Source: SAR92 clade bacterium H231
GTDB taxonomy: Bacteria; Pseudomonadota; Gammaproteobacteria; Pseudomonadales; Porticoccaceae
Length of the DNA: 64,000 bases
Direction: 5' to 3'
Assembly (NCBI GenBank): GCA_025153775.1
Contig: JAOALC010000004.1
Coordinates: forward strand, 124,001 to 188,000
Part shown: piece after piece, positions 54,265-62,998 of the stretch
How the letters are laid out: each line of letters starts with the position of its first letter
Numbering within the stretch: the first letter of the stretch is position 1
The notes under the pieces: generated by a model
Seen by the model: only the letters and a program-made list of their open reading frames with translations
What the model was told of the DNA's origin: nothing
Database searches by the model: none
Made by a program: the position numbers and the translations under genes

Positions 54265-55613
54265 ATGAGTCACGTTTACTAAAAGCTGCGGCAACAAGAC
54301 CTCTATTGTTGCGCCTCCCAATTTATCTTCGGCTAAGTGGTCCTGGGTGGTTACAGGGAGCGATGACTCTTGGAGGCGGTAGTCTAGTAACTTCTGTGAT
54401 GATTGGAGCTGTTTATGGCTATGAGCTACTGTGGTTACAGCCGTTGGCTATGCTTATAGGGTGCATCATGCTATTCGCATTGTCTCATCAAACCTTAAGT
54501 ACAGGCCAAAAACCTTATCAGGCCATGCGTAACCATGTTCATCCTAGGTTAGCTTGGGCTTGGGCGTGGGCAGCCTTGTTATCGAGTGTTATTTGGGGGT
54601 TTTCTCATTATCCTCTAGGCGCAGGAATGCTTGAGGAAATCATTGCTGTAAGTACTAGCTTTAGTCTAATAGAGAAAGGTGGTTTGCTGCGCGATATGTA
54701 CCTGCTTTTGTTAGGTATATTAATTTGGATGTCTTGCGCTTACATGGCTTGGAATTACGGTAGGGGTGGACGGTATGTGGCACTCTTTGAAAATCTTATA
54801 AAAATTCTCAGCGGCATGATTATTGTCAGCTTCTTATGGGTTGTACTTTCTGCTGCGACAAATGGTCAGATCGAATGGTCCTCCGTATTAGCAGGCTATA
54901 TTCCAAGATCTGTACCCTCTGATGTTGGAGGCATAACTATTATCATGGCAGCTTTGGGTACTGCTATAGGCATAAATATGACATTTGTCTATGGCTATAC
55001 ATTGCTTGATCGACAGTGGGGTCGGGAGCATCGAGAATTAGCTCAGTTCGACATTGTGCTTGGCCTTGTGCTTCCCTACATTGTCATTACTAGTTTGATT
55101 TCTATTGCCGCCGCCAGTGCACTTCATGACACCGGTTTGGAAATCGCGGGCAAACTTGAGCCACGAAAAGTAGGAGAAATGTTTGTCAGTGCAGGGCTTG
55201 GTGAAATTACCGGTAAACTAATATTCTTTTGCGGTGTGCTTGGCATGGTTATTGGGTCACTTGTGATGCATATGCTATGTTGTGGTGCCGCCGCCGCTGC
55301 TATTTTTGGGTGGAGCCATGACTCACGTAACTATAGATTAGCACTACTCATACCAACACCAGCGGTTCTTGGAGTCTTTGTCTGGTCAACCTTAGGCGCA
55401 TACGTAGTAATACCTGTTGCCGCAATATGCGGGGCCCTATTGCCAATAGCCTATATCGGCTGGTTGATCCTGAATAATCGCAGCGATTACTTACAGGCAG
55501 ATACACCGGTAGGTGGTAAAGCGTTTTTTTATAATGTCTGCATGGGACTTTGTATTTTAGTGGTGATGGTGAGCTTAACTTATTCAACTGCCGTTAAATT
55601 AGGGTTGGTGTAG
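54261..55613 (+). CDS. Nramp-fold transporter lacking metal-binding motifs
   Basis: A 450-residue membrane protein with about 11 hydrophobic helices. The first helix, LSGPGWLQGAMTLGGGSLVTS, aligns with the Nramp GPGFL...DPGN helix but has GGGS in place of DPGN. The sixth-helix region (TAIGINMTFVYGYTLL) lacks the MPH metal ligands. Transport of Mn2+ or Fe2+ is therefore doubtful. It is coupled to one Gfo/Idh/MocA gene and followed 8 bases later by another, so a sugar or sugar-acid substrate is my inference. Mg2+-type Nramp relatives are the alternative. Confidence 0.78.
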   Translation: MNESRLLKAAATRPLLLRLPIYLRLSGPGWLQGAMTLGGGSLVTSVMIGAVYGYELLWLQPLAMLIGCIMLFALSHQTLSTGQKPYQAMRNHVHPRLAWAWAWAALLSSVIWGFSHYPLGAGMLEEIIAVSTSFSLIEKGGLLRDMYLLLLGILIWMSCAYMAWNYGRGGRYVALFENLIKILSGMIIVSFLWVVLSAATNGQIEWSSVLAGYIPRSVPSDVGGITIIMAALGTAIGINMTFVYGYTLLDRQWGREHRELAQFDIVLGLVLPYIVITSLISIAAASALHDTGLEIAGKLEPRKVGEMFVSAGLGEITGKLIFFCGVLGMVIGSLVMHMLCCGAAAAAIFGWSHDSRNYRLALLIPTPAVLGVFVWSTLGAYVVIPVAAICGALLPIAYIGWLILNNRSDYLQADTPVGGKAFFYNVCMGLCILVVMVSLTYSTAVKLGLV

Positions 55614-55620
55614 AATAAAA

Positions 55621-56700
55621 ATGGGATCCATTAAAGATGGAGCAAACTATGCACCTAGCTCAAAAGTAGCACCTGTCATAGGCCGTGGTGAATTTCAGTA
55701 TGCGGCGGCATTTCTTGATCATGGTCATATTATTGGTCAATGCAATGGGCTGAGAGATGCAGGCGCTACTTTAAAGTGGGTCTATGATCCCGATCCTGAG
55801 CGCGTCGCAAGATTTTGTTTGAAATTCCCGTTAGTTCAGGTAGCTAAAAGTTTCGATGAGATTCTACAAGACCCATTAGTCCAATTAGTTACTTCTGCAG
55901 CAGTCCCTAATCAACGGGCCGCTATAGGCTGCCAGGTCATGAAGTCAGGTAAACATTACTTTACTGACAAATCTCCATTTACATCGCTAAGACAGTTAGA
56001 AGAAGTGAGAAAGGTAATTTTGGCTACGGGCCGAAAGTATATGGTTTATTACGCCGAACGACTCCATAACGATGCTGCCTGGATTGCTGGGGATTTAATT
56101 GGCGAGGGAGCTATTGGTAAAGTGCTCCAAGTAGTGAATCTTGCGCCCCATCGCTTAGCACAAGAGACTCGCCCAAGTTGGTTTATGGACAAGTCTTGCT
56201 ATGGAGGTATTTTGACTGATATTGGTTCTCATCAAGTAGAGCAGTTTCTCTCCTATGCGAACTGTTCTGATGCAACTATAAATTTCGCCCGAGCAGAAAA
56301 CATATATCATCAAGATAGTCCTGGCTTGCAGGATTTTGGTGAGTTATCGATGATAGGCTCTAACGGCGCTTCGTTTTATACTCGCGTTGACTGGTTTTCA
56401 CCTGAGGGTCTAAGGACATGGGGTGATGGTCGTACTTTTGTTCTTGGTACGAATGGTACTATTGAGATAAGAAAATATATTGACATCGCGCGTGAAGCAC
56501 CAGCATCAAAATTATTCATAGCTAATGCTGATGGTGAACAGGAAATAGATTGCCTAGGTCGGAGCGGATTCCCGTTTTTTGGAAAATTCATTCTTGATTG
56601 TGCCAATGGAACCGAACTCGCTATGACTCAGGCTCATGCACTAAAAGCAGCAGAGCTAAGCATGCGAGCCCAAGATTTGGCTGACTATCAGCCAAAATAG
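55621..56700 (+). CDS. Gfo/Idh/MocA family oxidoreductase
   Basis: A 359-residue protein with a Rossmann N-half and the family C-domain. It shows LKWVYDPDPERVARFCLKFP, HYFTDKSPFTSLRQLEE in place of the usual EKP, and CYGGILTDIGSHQVEQFLSYA with the catalytic His. The first 30 residues are less typical: AAFLDHGHIIGQCNGLRDAG substitutes for the glycine motif. This resembles the planctomycete-type subgroup. It is the last gene of the rightward operon. Substrate unknown. Confidence 0.85.
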   Translation: MGSIKDGANYAPSSKVAPVIGRGEFQYAAAFLDHGHIIGQCNGLRDAGATLKWVYDPDPERVARFCLKFPLVQVAKSFDEILQDPLVQLVTSAAVPNQRAAIGCQVMKSGKHYFTDKSPFTSLRQLEEVRKVILATGRKYMVYYAERLHNDAAWIAGDLIGEGAIGKVLQVVNLAPHRLAQETRPSWFMDKSCYGGILTDIGSHQVEQFLSYANCSDATINFARAENIYHQDSPGLQDFGELSMIGSNGASFYTRVDWFSPEGLRTWGDGRTFVLGTNGTIEIRKYIDIAREAPASKLFIANADGEQEIDCLGRSGFPFFGKFILDCANGTELAMTQAHALKAAELSMRAQDLADYQPK

Positions 56701-56853
56701 AGTCGCGATTCACTTAATACTTACTCACTAGTCGCCGATAATATTGCTGACGTACCCTGTATGTAGCAGTATATTCAACTCTGTCACTGCATCGACATAA
56801 TTAGTGTTATCAGCAACATTGGTACTGTCATCGCCATAGCCCAACAGATGCTC

Positions 56854-58491
56854 CTAGCCTCCAGCACTTTTCATGGGTAGATCAGCCCACCAATCTTTGT
56901 ACAACAAATCTAGCTGTTTAATGACATGGAGCATTTCATCAGCCAAATTATGGGTCTCTGTCTTATCAACCGACATGTCATAGAGCTCCCAGTCCCCGCT
57001 GCCACCGATCTTATCGGAATTTGACGAGACGATTTTCCAGTTGCCACTCCGAGCTGCCCTACCTGTTCGCCATTCCCAAAAGAGAGGATCGGCACGGACC
57101 GAGTCATAACCTCGGAATACGGGCAACAAACTTTGCCCTTCATAATAAGGAATCGCTCGACCATTGTAGGACTTCGGATAAGTCGCAGATGAGATGTCAA
57201 CAATCGTCGCCATGACATCAATAAAGTGTCCGACGAAGCCCGTGATACGCCCACCCTCTTTAATTACAGCGGGCCAATGCACTATTAGTGGCGTATTGAT
57301 GCCCCCTTGATAGCTATGGCCCTTGAAATACCTGAAGGCTGTATTGCTAACATTGGCCCAATTCGGCCCAAGTGATGCCCACCGACTCATCCCACCTATT
57401 TCACCATCCCCTAACTCAACAACGGCTGCCGAGCTTCCATTGTCGGACGCAAATAAAATCAGCGTGTTGCCCAGCTCTCCAGATTCCGATAGCTGTTCAA
57501 TTAAACGCCCAATATTTTGATCTATTCGGTCGATCATCGCCGCATACACAGACATTTTTTGGTCTTCTATATCTTTTTCGTCGGGGGATAAATGGTCCCA
57601 GTTATCATGAATTGGCTCCGGTCGTGGACATGAGTCATTAATTAGGCCCATCATTTTTTGCTTGTTGTATCTCTTTACAGCGATGGCTCTGTAGCCTGCT
57701 TCGCTATATTGACCTCGATATTTGGCTATGTCTTCAGGCCACGCTTGCAAGGGATCATGCGGCGCTTGATAGGACACATAAAGGAAAAAAGGTTTACGCT
57801 CATCCTTGTACTCAACCAAATACTCGAGTGCTTTATCTGTGTATGTGTCAGTACTGTAAAAGTTTGCAGCCAGTGGCGTGTAAGGTTGCATGCTTTCACT
57901 GTCGAAACACCAATATCGTCGACCCGGCTTTTTTTGGGCCGGCGCAGCCTCTCCCAATCTCTGATGGCCCGGATTAAAGTGGTTTTTTGCACCATCACGT
58001 AAGCCAAAATATCGATCAAAGCCACGGTCATAAGGGTTATCCAATCCATGGTACTTGCCAACCATCAGCGTTCTATAACCGGCGGATTTCAGTACCTCAG
58101 CGAGAGTTACCGAATTTTCGAGATAGGCTTCAGCTGTGGTGCTCATGCCCACCTGTTGCGCGTAGAGTCCAGTAAGTAACGAGGCCCTAGACGGGCCGCA
58201 CTTACTTGTATTATGAAATTGCGTGAATCTAAGTCCTTGCATAGCAAGAAGATGTAAGTTGGGTGTTTGTACCTCACCACCGTAATGGGCGATATCAGAC
58301 CATCCCAAGTCATCGGCTAGGATCAGAACAATATTTGGTTATTCAGGTCTGGTATTTACAGCATTAAAAACAAAGGAAGTATCAGACGCCCTAATCGCAA
58401 GAACCAATAGCGATATGACCACCAACAAGCATAATAATCTATACCTGACTTTAGATCGGGTTGGGGCTTTGCACTCTTTTACTTCTTTCAT
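56854..58491 (-). pseudogene. Secreted sulfatase interrupted by an in-frame stop
   Basis: The full frame would start at ATG 58491: a basic N-terminus, a hydrophobic signal segment (LLCLLVVISLLVLAI), then FNAVNTRPE. A TAA follows at 58339-58341, and the same frame then continues PNIVLILADDLGWSDIAHYGG. The FGly motif CGPSRASLLTG is intact. The part after the stop (484 codons from the ATG at 58308) would lack both metal-binding Asp of ADDLG and the signal. The expected role is removal of sulfate esters from a polysaccharide. It is a pseudogene unless the stop is an error or is read through. Confidence 0.85.
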
Positions 58492-58776
58492 ATGGCTGTT
58501 GACCCCACCATTTCCGAAGTTGGTTTAATACTATTTGGTGACTGCCGACATTACTTATAACCAAACGATGACGCTAAATTTTCCAAACGAAAATACGTAC
58601 CGTTTTAAGTTATCCTGTGCCAATGTTTACGCCCGCATACTTAACTCCGCCATTTTGAGTGCATGTGCCTGAGTCATCGCCAATTCACTTTTAGAGACCA
58701 ATTAGTAAAATGTCGAATCAGTGCTCATCGGGCAATCTCTTTCGCAAGCACTTTTAAGGACAGATTCTACTACCTG
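58492..58776. other. Intergenic region between the PhoD-like and sulfatase genes
   Basis: About 285 AT-rich bases. I see no copy of the ACCGGT-type operator, no hairpin terminator and no credible gene. Confidence 0.4.
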
Positions 58777-60177
58777 CTATTTTCGAGTAAATGTCTTTTT
58801 ATTCTGAATTTTACCTCTCTCTCCAAAGTGCTCAAACGAAATGCTTTGGTCAACCTTATATTTTACCGCTAAGAAACCACCTGAGGGGCCATTATAGGGC
58901 TGCTTGATGATGCCCTTTTCGGGTTTCGGTACATGTTGAACCTTAAATTGACTTGTAGGACCACTACAAAACTCATGCACCTTATCCTTATATATGGAAT
59001 GATATTGCCAATGCCTATCTCCACATATCAAAAATGTATTTTCAGCAATTTTTGTATCAATCATCCAGTCGAGAAATCCTCTTCCCTCAACCATAAACCC
59101 ATTTTCATTAGCATGATTATCCATTTTATGGGGTTTATCTGGACCAATTAAGGGCGAGGGACTTATAATAATTCGAAAATCTGCATCGCTAGCTAACAGC
59201 GTTTCTTTTAACCAAGTTTTCTGGTTTTCTCCCCAGATTGTTTTATTAGGACCATCAGGCATTTGGTTTTTGGAGCGATAATCACGGCCCTCTAACAACC
59301 AAATCTGTACACCTTTACCCCAACGAAAAGTTCGATAAGGCAAGTCGCTATTTGGAAAGGCCTGTTTAAAAACATCAATCCCCTCTTCATGAGTCAGCCA
59401 TGTTTTATCTGACCTGTTGGGATCGCTGTCGATACCATTTGGTCCCTCGATACGTATTGTATTAACAGCCCTATTCGATAGGGGGTCGGCATCGTTGTAG
59501 CGATAGTCGTGATCATCTTTCATAAAATATGATGATATTTGGGCAAAGTAATTTATGGTATAGGGCGTGCCATAGTCCTTTTGATACAACCAGTAAGCTT
59601 CTTCTTTTGATCGTACATCGAATTTATCGTAGTACACAGTGTCCCCAGCAGACACCAAAAAATCTGGATTCTGCCTCCGCATAACGTCGTAAGTTGGCAG
59701 ACCCTGAGATGACTGGCAGGTGGTTACTTGAAAATGTATATCTTCCCGTCGGGCAGAGTGAGGGGCTGTTTTAAAGGAAAAAACCTCAGATAATCGTTTT
59801 TTATTAGTTACGCTATCGACCAATTCCGCTCGATAGTAATATCGGCTATTAGATTTAAGATCTGTCAGTTGGTATTGTAAGTAATAGTCGTTTTCTGAAT
59901 CCGAAGAGCGCCATTCACTCAGAAAGCTGGGGGTCATTTGCTCCGACAAACTATACTGAATCCTCGCTTTTCCTAATTTCCCAGGTATACCATGGTTACG
60001 TTGCTGGCCAATCGACTCGGACAGACGAATATTTATAACTGCCGTATTTGCACTGACCTCTCCTGATTTTGCTCCCATACCGAGATAAGGTGCGTCAGCA
60101 GCCACTAGATTTGCTGTAACCGATAAAAAAATGGCAATAAAAAGCTGGAAGATTATCTTATTTAGATATGATTTCAT
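58777..60177 (-). CDS. PhoD-like metallophosphatase, secreted
   Basis: A 466-residue protein from the ATG at 60177, behind GGGAG; the frame is open upstream to 60222. The signal peptide ends near LVAA. An N-terminal fibronectin-like domain (about 30-135) precedes the catalytic domain: VTTCQSSQGLPTYDVM, FLVSAGDTVYYD, the metal-binding MKDDHDYRYND and late FLICGDRHWQYHS. The family hydrolyses phosphodi- and monoesters. In sulfatase loci such proteins may act on sugar esters. It lies between the DASS transporter and the broken sulfatase. Confidence 0.88.
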   Translation of the reverse strand: MKSYLNKIIFQLFIAIFLSVTANLVAADAPYLGMGAKSGEVSANTAVINIRLSESIGQQRNHGIPGKLGKARIQYSLSEQMTPSFLSEWRSSDSENDYYLQYQLTDLKSNSRYYYRAELVDSVTNKKRLSEVFSFKTAPHSARREDIHFQVTTCQSSQGLPTYDVMRRQNPDFLVSAGDTVYYDKFDVRSKEEAYWLYQKDYGTPYTINYFAQISSYFMKDDHDYRYNDADPLSNRAVNTIRIEGPNGIDSDPNRSDKTWLTHEEGIDVFKQAFPNSDLPYRTFRWGKGVQIWLLEGRDYRSKNQMPDGPNKTIWGENQKTWLKETLLASDADFRIIISPSPLIGPDKPHKMDNHANENGFMVEGRGFLDWMIDTKIAENTFLICGDRHWQYHSIYKDKVHEFCSGPTSQFKVQHVPKPEKGIIKQPYNGPSGGFLAVKYKVDQSISFEHFGERGKIQNKKTFTRK

Positions 60178-60299
60178 TGTAATTCTCCCAGAGATTTTTA
60201 AATATTGTACTGACGCGGTCAATTTTTTTGTATTCTGTAGAAATAATATGGTTTTACGGTTTGCTCTGTTAAAGACACACTTGAAATTCTGGTATTAAT

Positions 60300-61820
60300 C
60301 TATTGGCTGTAGTTTTGAACCCACGCTGGCAATACGCCTAATTCTACTTCAAAAATTGCCATCCCTAAAACGTAACACATAATAGTCAAAGCAAATATCG
60401 CCATTATATTTAGGAGAAAGCCAGCCTTTGCCATTTGTGGGATCGATAGTAAACCACTACCAAAAACAATCGCATTAGGAGGTGTCGCAATCGGTAACAT
60501 AAAGGCACAACTAGCTGCAAATGCAGCTGGTAATGCGAGTAAAAGTGGATTTTCACCAAAGCCGATAGCAACCGCTACAATAATGGGCAAAAAAGCTGTC
60601 AAAGTAGCGACATTACTCATTAATTCTGAAAGGAAAATAATGAGCATGACTGTTAACAACACTAGCAGCCAGGCAGGGATATTATCGAACTGGGTAATTT
60701 TAGAACCAATCCAGTCTGCCACGCCAAAGCTGTTCATGGCACCCGCCAACGCCAAGCCACCACCCAATAATAGTAATATTCCCCAGGGCACATCTTTAGT
60801 ATCGCTCCATCTCAGTAGAAAAATACCTGCCTTCCAATCGACTGGGATAACAAACAGTAAGATAGCGCCGAATATTGCAATGGATGCGTCGTTGAGTACT
60901 ACCCCCCCCAAAAAGGGCTCGATAACGCTTTTACCTATCCAAAGAGATGCGGTTAATAGAAAAACTAACAGAGTTCGAATCTCGGCAGTCGACATTTTTC
61001 CGAGATCGTCGAGCTTTTTATCAATAATATTACCAATACCTTTATGACCTATCATTTCGCAGGGGAAAAGCACAAAGGTTAGCATCCACCAGACGATGGC
61101 CAGTAGTGTTATACCAATCGGAACCCCCACCATCATCCAATCAAGGAAATCAATCTCTAAGCCATAATTCTGCTCGAAGTAACCCTTAAACATAACATTG
61201 GTAGAAGTACCTACAAGGGTCATCATTCCACCAATACTCGCGCTATAGGCAAGCCCTAGCATTAGTGCAGTGCCAAAAGCCGATTTGGAGGCAGCGTCAC
61301 CATCACCCTCTCTCTCTAATAAAAGCGCGACTGAAAGCGCGATGGGCAACATCATTACAGTGGTCGCAGTATTTGTAATCCACATTGATAAAAAGGCACT
61401 CGCGACCATAAAGCCACCAATAACACGTCTTGGTTCTGTCCCAACTCGCTTTACGGTTTCCATTGCAATTCGAATATGTAAATTCCACCGTTGTATCGCG
61501 AGCCCAATGATAAATCCACCCAGAGTCAAAAAAACTGCTTTGCCAGCATAGCTGCTACCCACAGATGTGATAGTTCCTAAATTAAGGATAGGGAATAAGA
61601 CCAGCGGTACCAATGCGGTTACTGCAATCGGAACAGCTTCAGTCATCCACCAAATAGCCATCCAGAGTGCAATAACTAAAACAAGCCAACCATCACCACT
61701 TAAACCTTCAGGTGGCTCCAATTGGAATGCCAGCAAAGAAAAAACTAGCCCGCCAAGAAGTCCTATTTGAGGAATATTCAAGCCAGATATTTTTTGGAGA
61801 AACACTACTTTGGAGCCCAC
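60300..61820 (-). CDS. DASS/SLC13 family sodium-coupled anion transporter
   Basis: A 506-residue membrane protein with about 11-12 helices. WWMTEAVPIAVTALVPLVLFP is the family signature. The two substrate/Na+ motifs are ITNTATTVMMLPIA and MSNVATLTAFLPIIV; LVGTSTNVMF and ATPPNAIVFGSG flank them. It transports dicarboxylates or sulfate with Na+. The start is GTG at 61820, overlapping the cupin gene by 16 bases; a second GTG gives a TAGTG overlap. Beside a sulfatase, sulfate is possible; an organic acid is equally so. Confidence 0.9.
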   Translation of the reverse strand: MGSKVVFLQKISGLNIPQIGLLGGLVFSLLAFQLEPPEGLSGDGWLVLVIALWMAIWWMTEAVPIAVTALVPLVLFPILNLGTITSVGSSYAGKAVFLTLGGFIIGLAIQRWNLHIRIAMETVKRVGTEPRRVIGGFMVASAFLSMWITNTATTVMMLPIALSVALLLEREGDGDAASKSAFGTALMLGLAYSASIGGMMTLVGTSTNVMFKGYFEQNYGLEIDFLDWMMVGVPIGITLLAIVWWMLTFVLFPCEMIGHKGIGNIIDKKLDDLGKMSTAEIRTLLVFLLTASLWIGKSVIEPFLGGVVLNDASIAIFGAILLFVIPVDWKAGIFLLRWSDTKDVPWGILLLLGGGLALAGAMNSFGVADWIGSKITQFDNIPAWLLVLLTVMLIIFLSELMSNVATLTAFLPIIVAVAIGFGENPLLLALPAAFAASCAFMLPIATPPNAIVFGSGLLSIPQMAKAGFLLNIMAIFALTIMCYVLGMAIFEVELGVLPAWVQNYSQ

Positions 61821-62596
61821 TTAAACGCGTAATATTCAGCGTCTCCCCGACCAATATTTCGAATACCATGCGGGATCATTGATCGAAGAAAAATTAAGGA
61901 CCCGGCACCTACTTCATGAAGTTCGCCGTCAATGAACTCCTCAACCTCTCCGAATCTGACTAATATTATTTCCTCATCTAGATGAGTATGGGGTAAATGA
62001 CTACGCATGCCTTCATTTAGCGTTGTGACGTGCATTTCAAATTCTTTCAACATCGCGGTTGGCTGCCGGATGATATTCCTTCTACCCCCTTTTTTATTCT
62101 CGATAAATTCAATATCGTCCCAGTTGACGAAAACTGACTCAATCTCCGTCTGCGAAGGTGGAGGCTCGATAGTATCAGTCTGTCGAGTAACCCATTTTAG
62201 AAGATAAAAAGTGCTTGTTATTTTTTCATTATTAGAGATAGTAACTGTGTCTTTAGGCATGATCAGAGACACGCTTCCGGCACTCATCTCTTTAAGATTT
62301 TCCCGATATTTTTGCGTAGTGGTACCTGACTTTATGATTATCAGTGATTCGACATTGGAATCTGTACTGTCTAAAAAAAAGCTATCTCCAGGAGCAATAT
62401 TCACTAATGAAATTTCTAGAGTCTTGAATCCATCACTTGAGGCTTTGACTATTTTTTTAATTTCGGTCCGATTCTGCTGGTCAACATTTATACTGCGCCA
62501 GTCAAAACTTTGGGAAACAAGTAAAGGATCTGCATTAATTATTCCGCTTGTTAGTGTGAGAATTAGTATAGCTAAACGACAAGTAAATTTTTTCAT
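61805..62596 (-). CDS. Secreted cupin domain protein
   Basis: A 263-residue protein with a signal peptide (cleavage near INA). It looks bicupin. The N-terminal half (about 55-130) keeps the fold pattern but no clear metal ligands. The C-terminal cupin has MRSHLPHTHLDEEIILVRFGEVEEFIDGELHEVGAGSLIFL and IPHGIRN with HxH...E and a late His. Cytoplasmic KdgF-type cupins open unsaturated uronates; a periplasmic relative here would be a reasonable but unproven guess. It is translationally coupled to the DASS gene. Confidence 0.8.
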   Translation of the reverse strand: MKKFTCRLAILILTLTSGIINADPLLVSQSFDWRSINVDQQNRTEIKKIVKASSDGFKTLEISLVNIAPGDSFFLDSTDSNVESLIIIKSGTTTQKYRENLKEMSAGSVSLIMPKDTVTISNNEKITSTFYLLKWVTRQTDTIEPPPSQTEIESVFVNWDDIEFIENKKGGRRNIIRQPTAMLKEFEMHVTTLNEGMRSHLPHTHLDEEIILVRFGEVEEFIDGELHEVGAGSLIFLRSMIPHGIRNIGRGDAEYYAFKWAPK

Positions 62597-62944
62597 AGTG
62601 CTACCCAGTCTTGTGATGTGCTTTTAAATGGCGTATTAACATAGAAATAAATGAACATGCTGTTACTCTGGTCTAGTTGATGCGCCTATTTGAATAAGAA
62701 ATTTTCTATCTCAAGTTAAGTCACTAAAGAGCGAATAACTCCTAGACTTGAAGTATCTCTCGAGAGTTTTTGGCTTGTAAAGTCACACTGCTATTTTAAT
62801 CGTGAAGAAAAGCATAACAAGATAGTCTCGATAGTTAGTTTTTTCCCAGTAGTAGTGAAGAGTATATAGCCCGCATCGATGATATTCCCTGAGATCTGGT
62901 ATTTTTTAATAACTTGAATTTTACGCCGAAGATTTGCTCCAGAA
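62597..62944. other. Intergenic region between the TonB receptor and cupin genes
   Basis: About 350 AT-rich bases. It should hold the promoter of the cupin-DASS-PhoD-sulfatase block. I see no copy of the ACCGGT-type operator here and no gene. Confidence 0.4.
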
Positions 62945-62983
62945 GCGTCTAATATACCTAAAACTGAAAGATATATTAGACGC
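62945..62983 (-). terminator. Hairpin after the TonB receptor gene
   Basis: A perfect 12-bp inverted repeat (GCGTCTAATATA with TATATTAGACGC) lies 16 bases past the receptor stop. No T-run follows, so it may be a processing or stabilising hairpin rather than a strong terminator. Confidence 0.6.
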
Positions 62984-62998
62984 TAAAGAACAATCAGC

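Noticed and set aside
55110-55145. ACACCGGT in the Nramp-like gene as a fourth operator
   Set aside because: It is inside coding sequence and only one half of the palindrome matches.
58663-58872. 69-codon plus-strand frame right of the sulfatase
   Set aside because: It runs into the 3' end of the PhoD-like gene on the other strand and looks like chance in AT-rich DNA.
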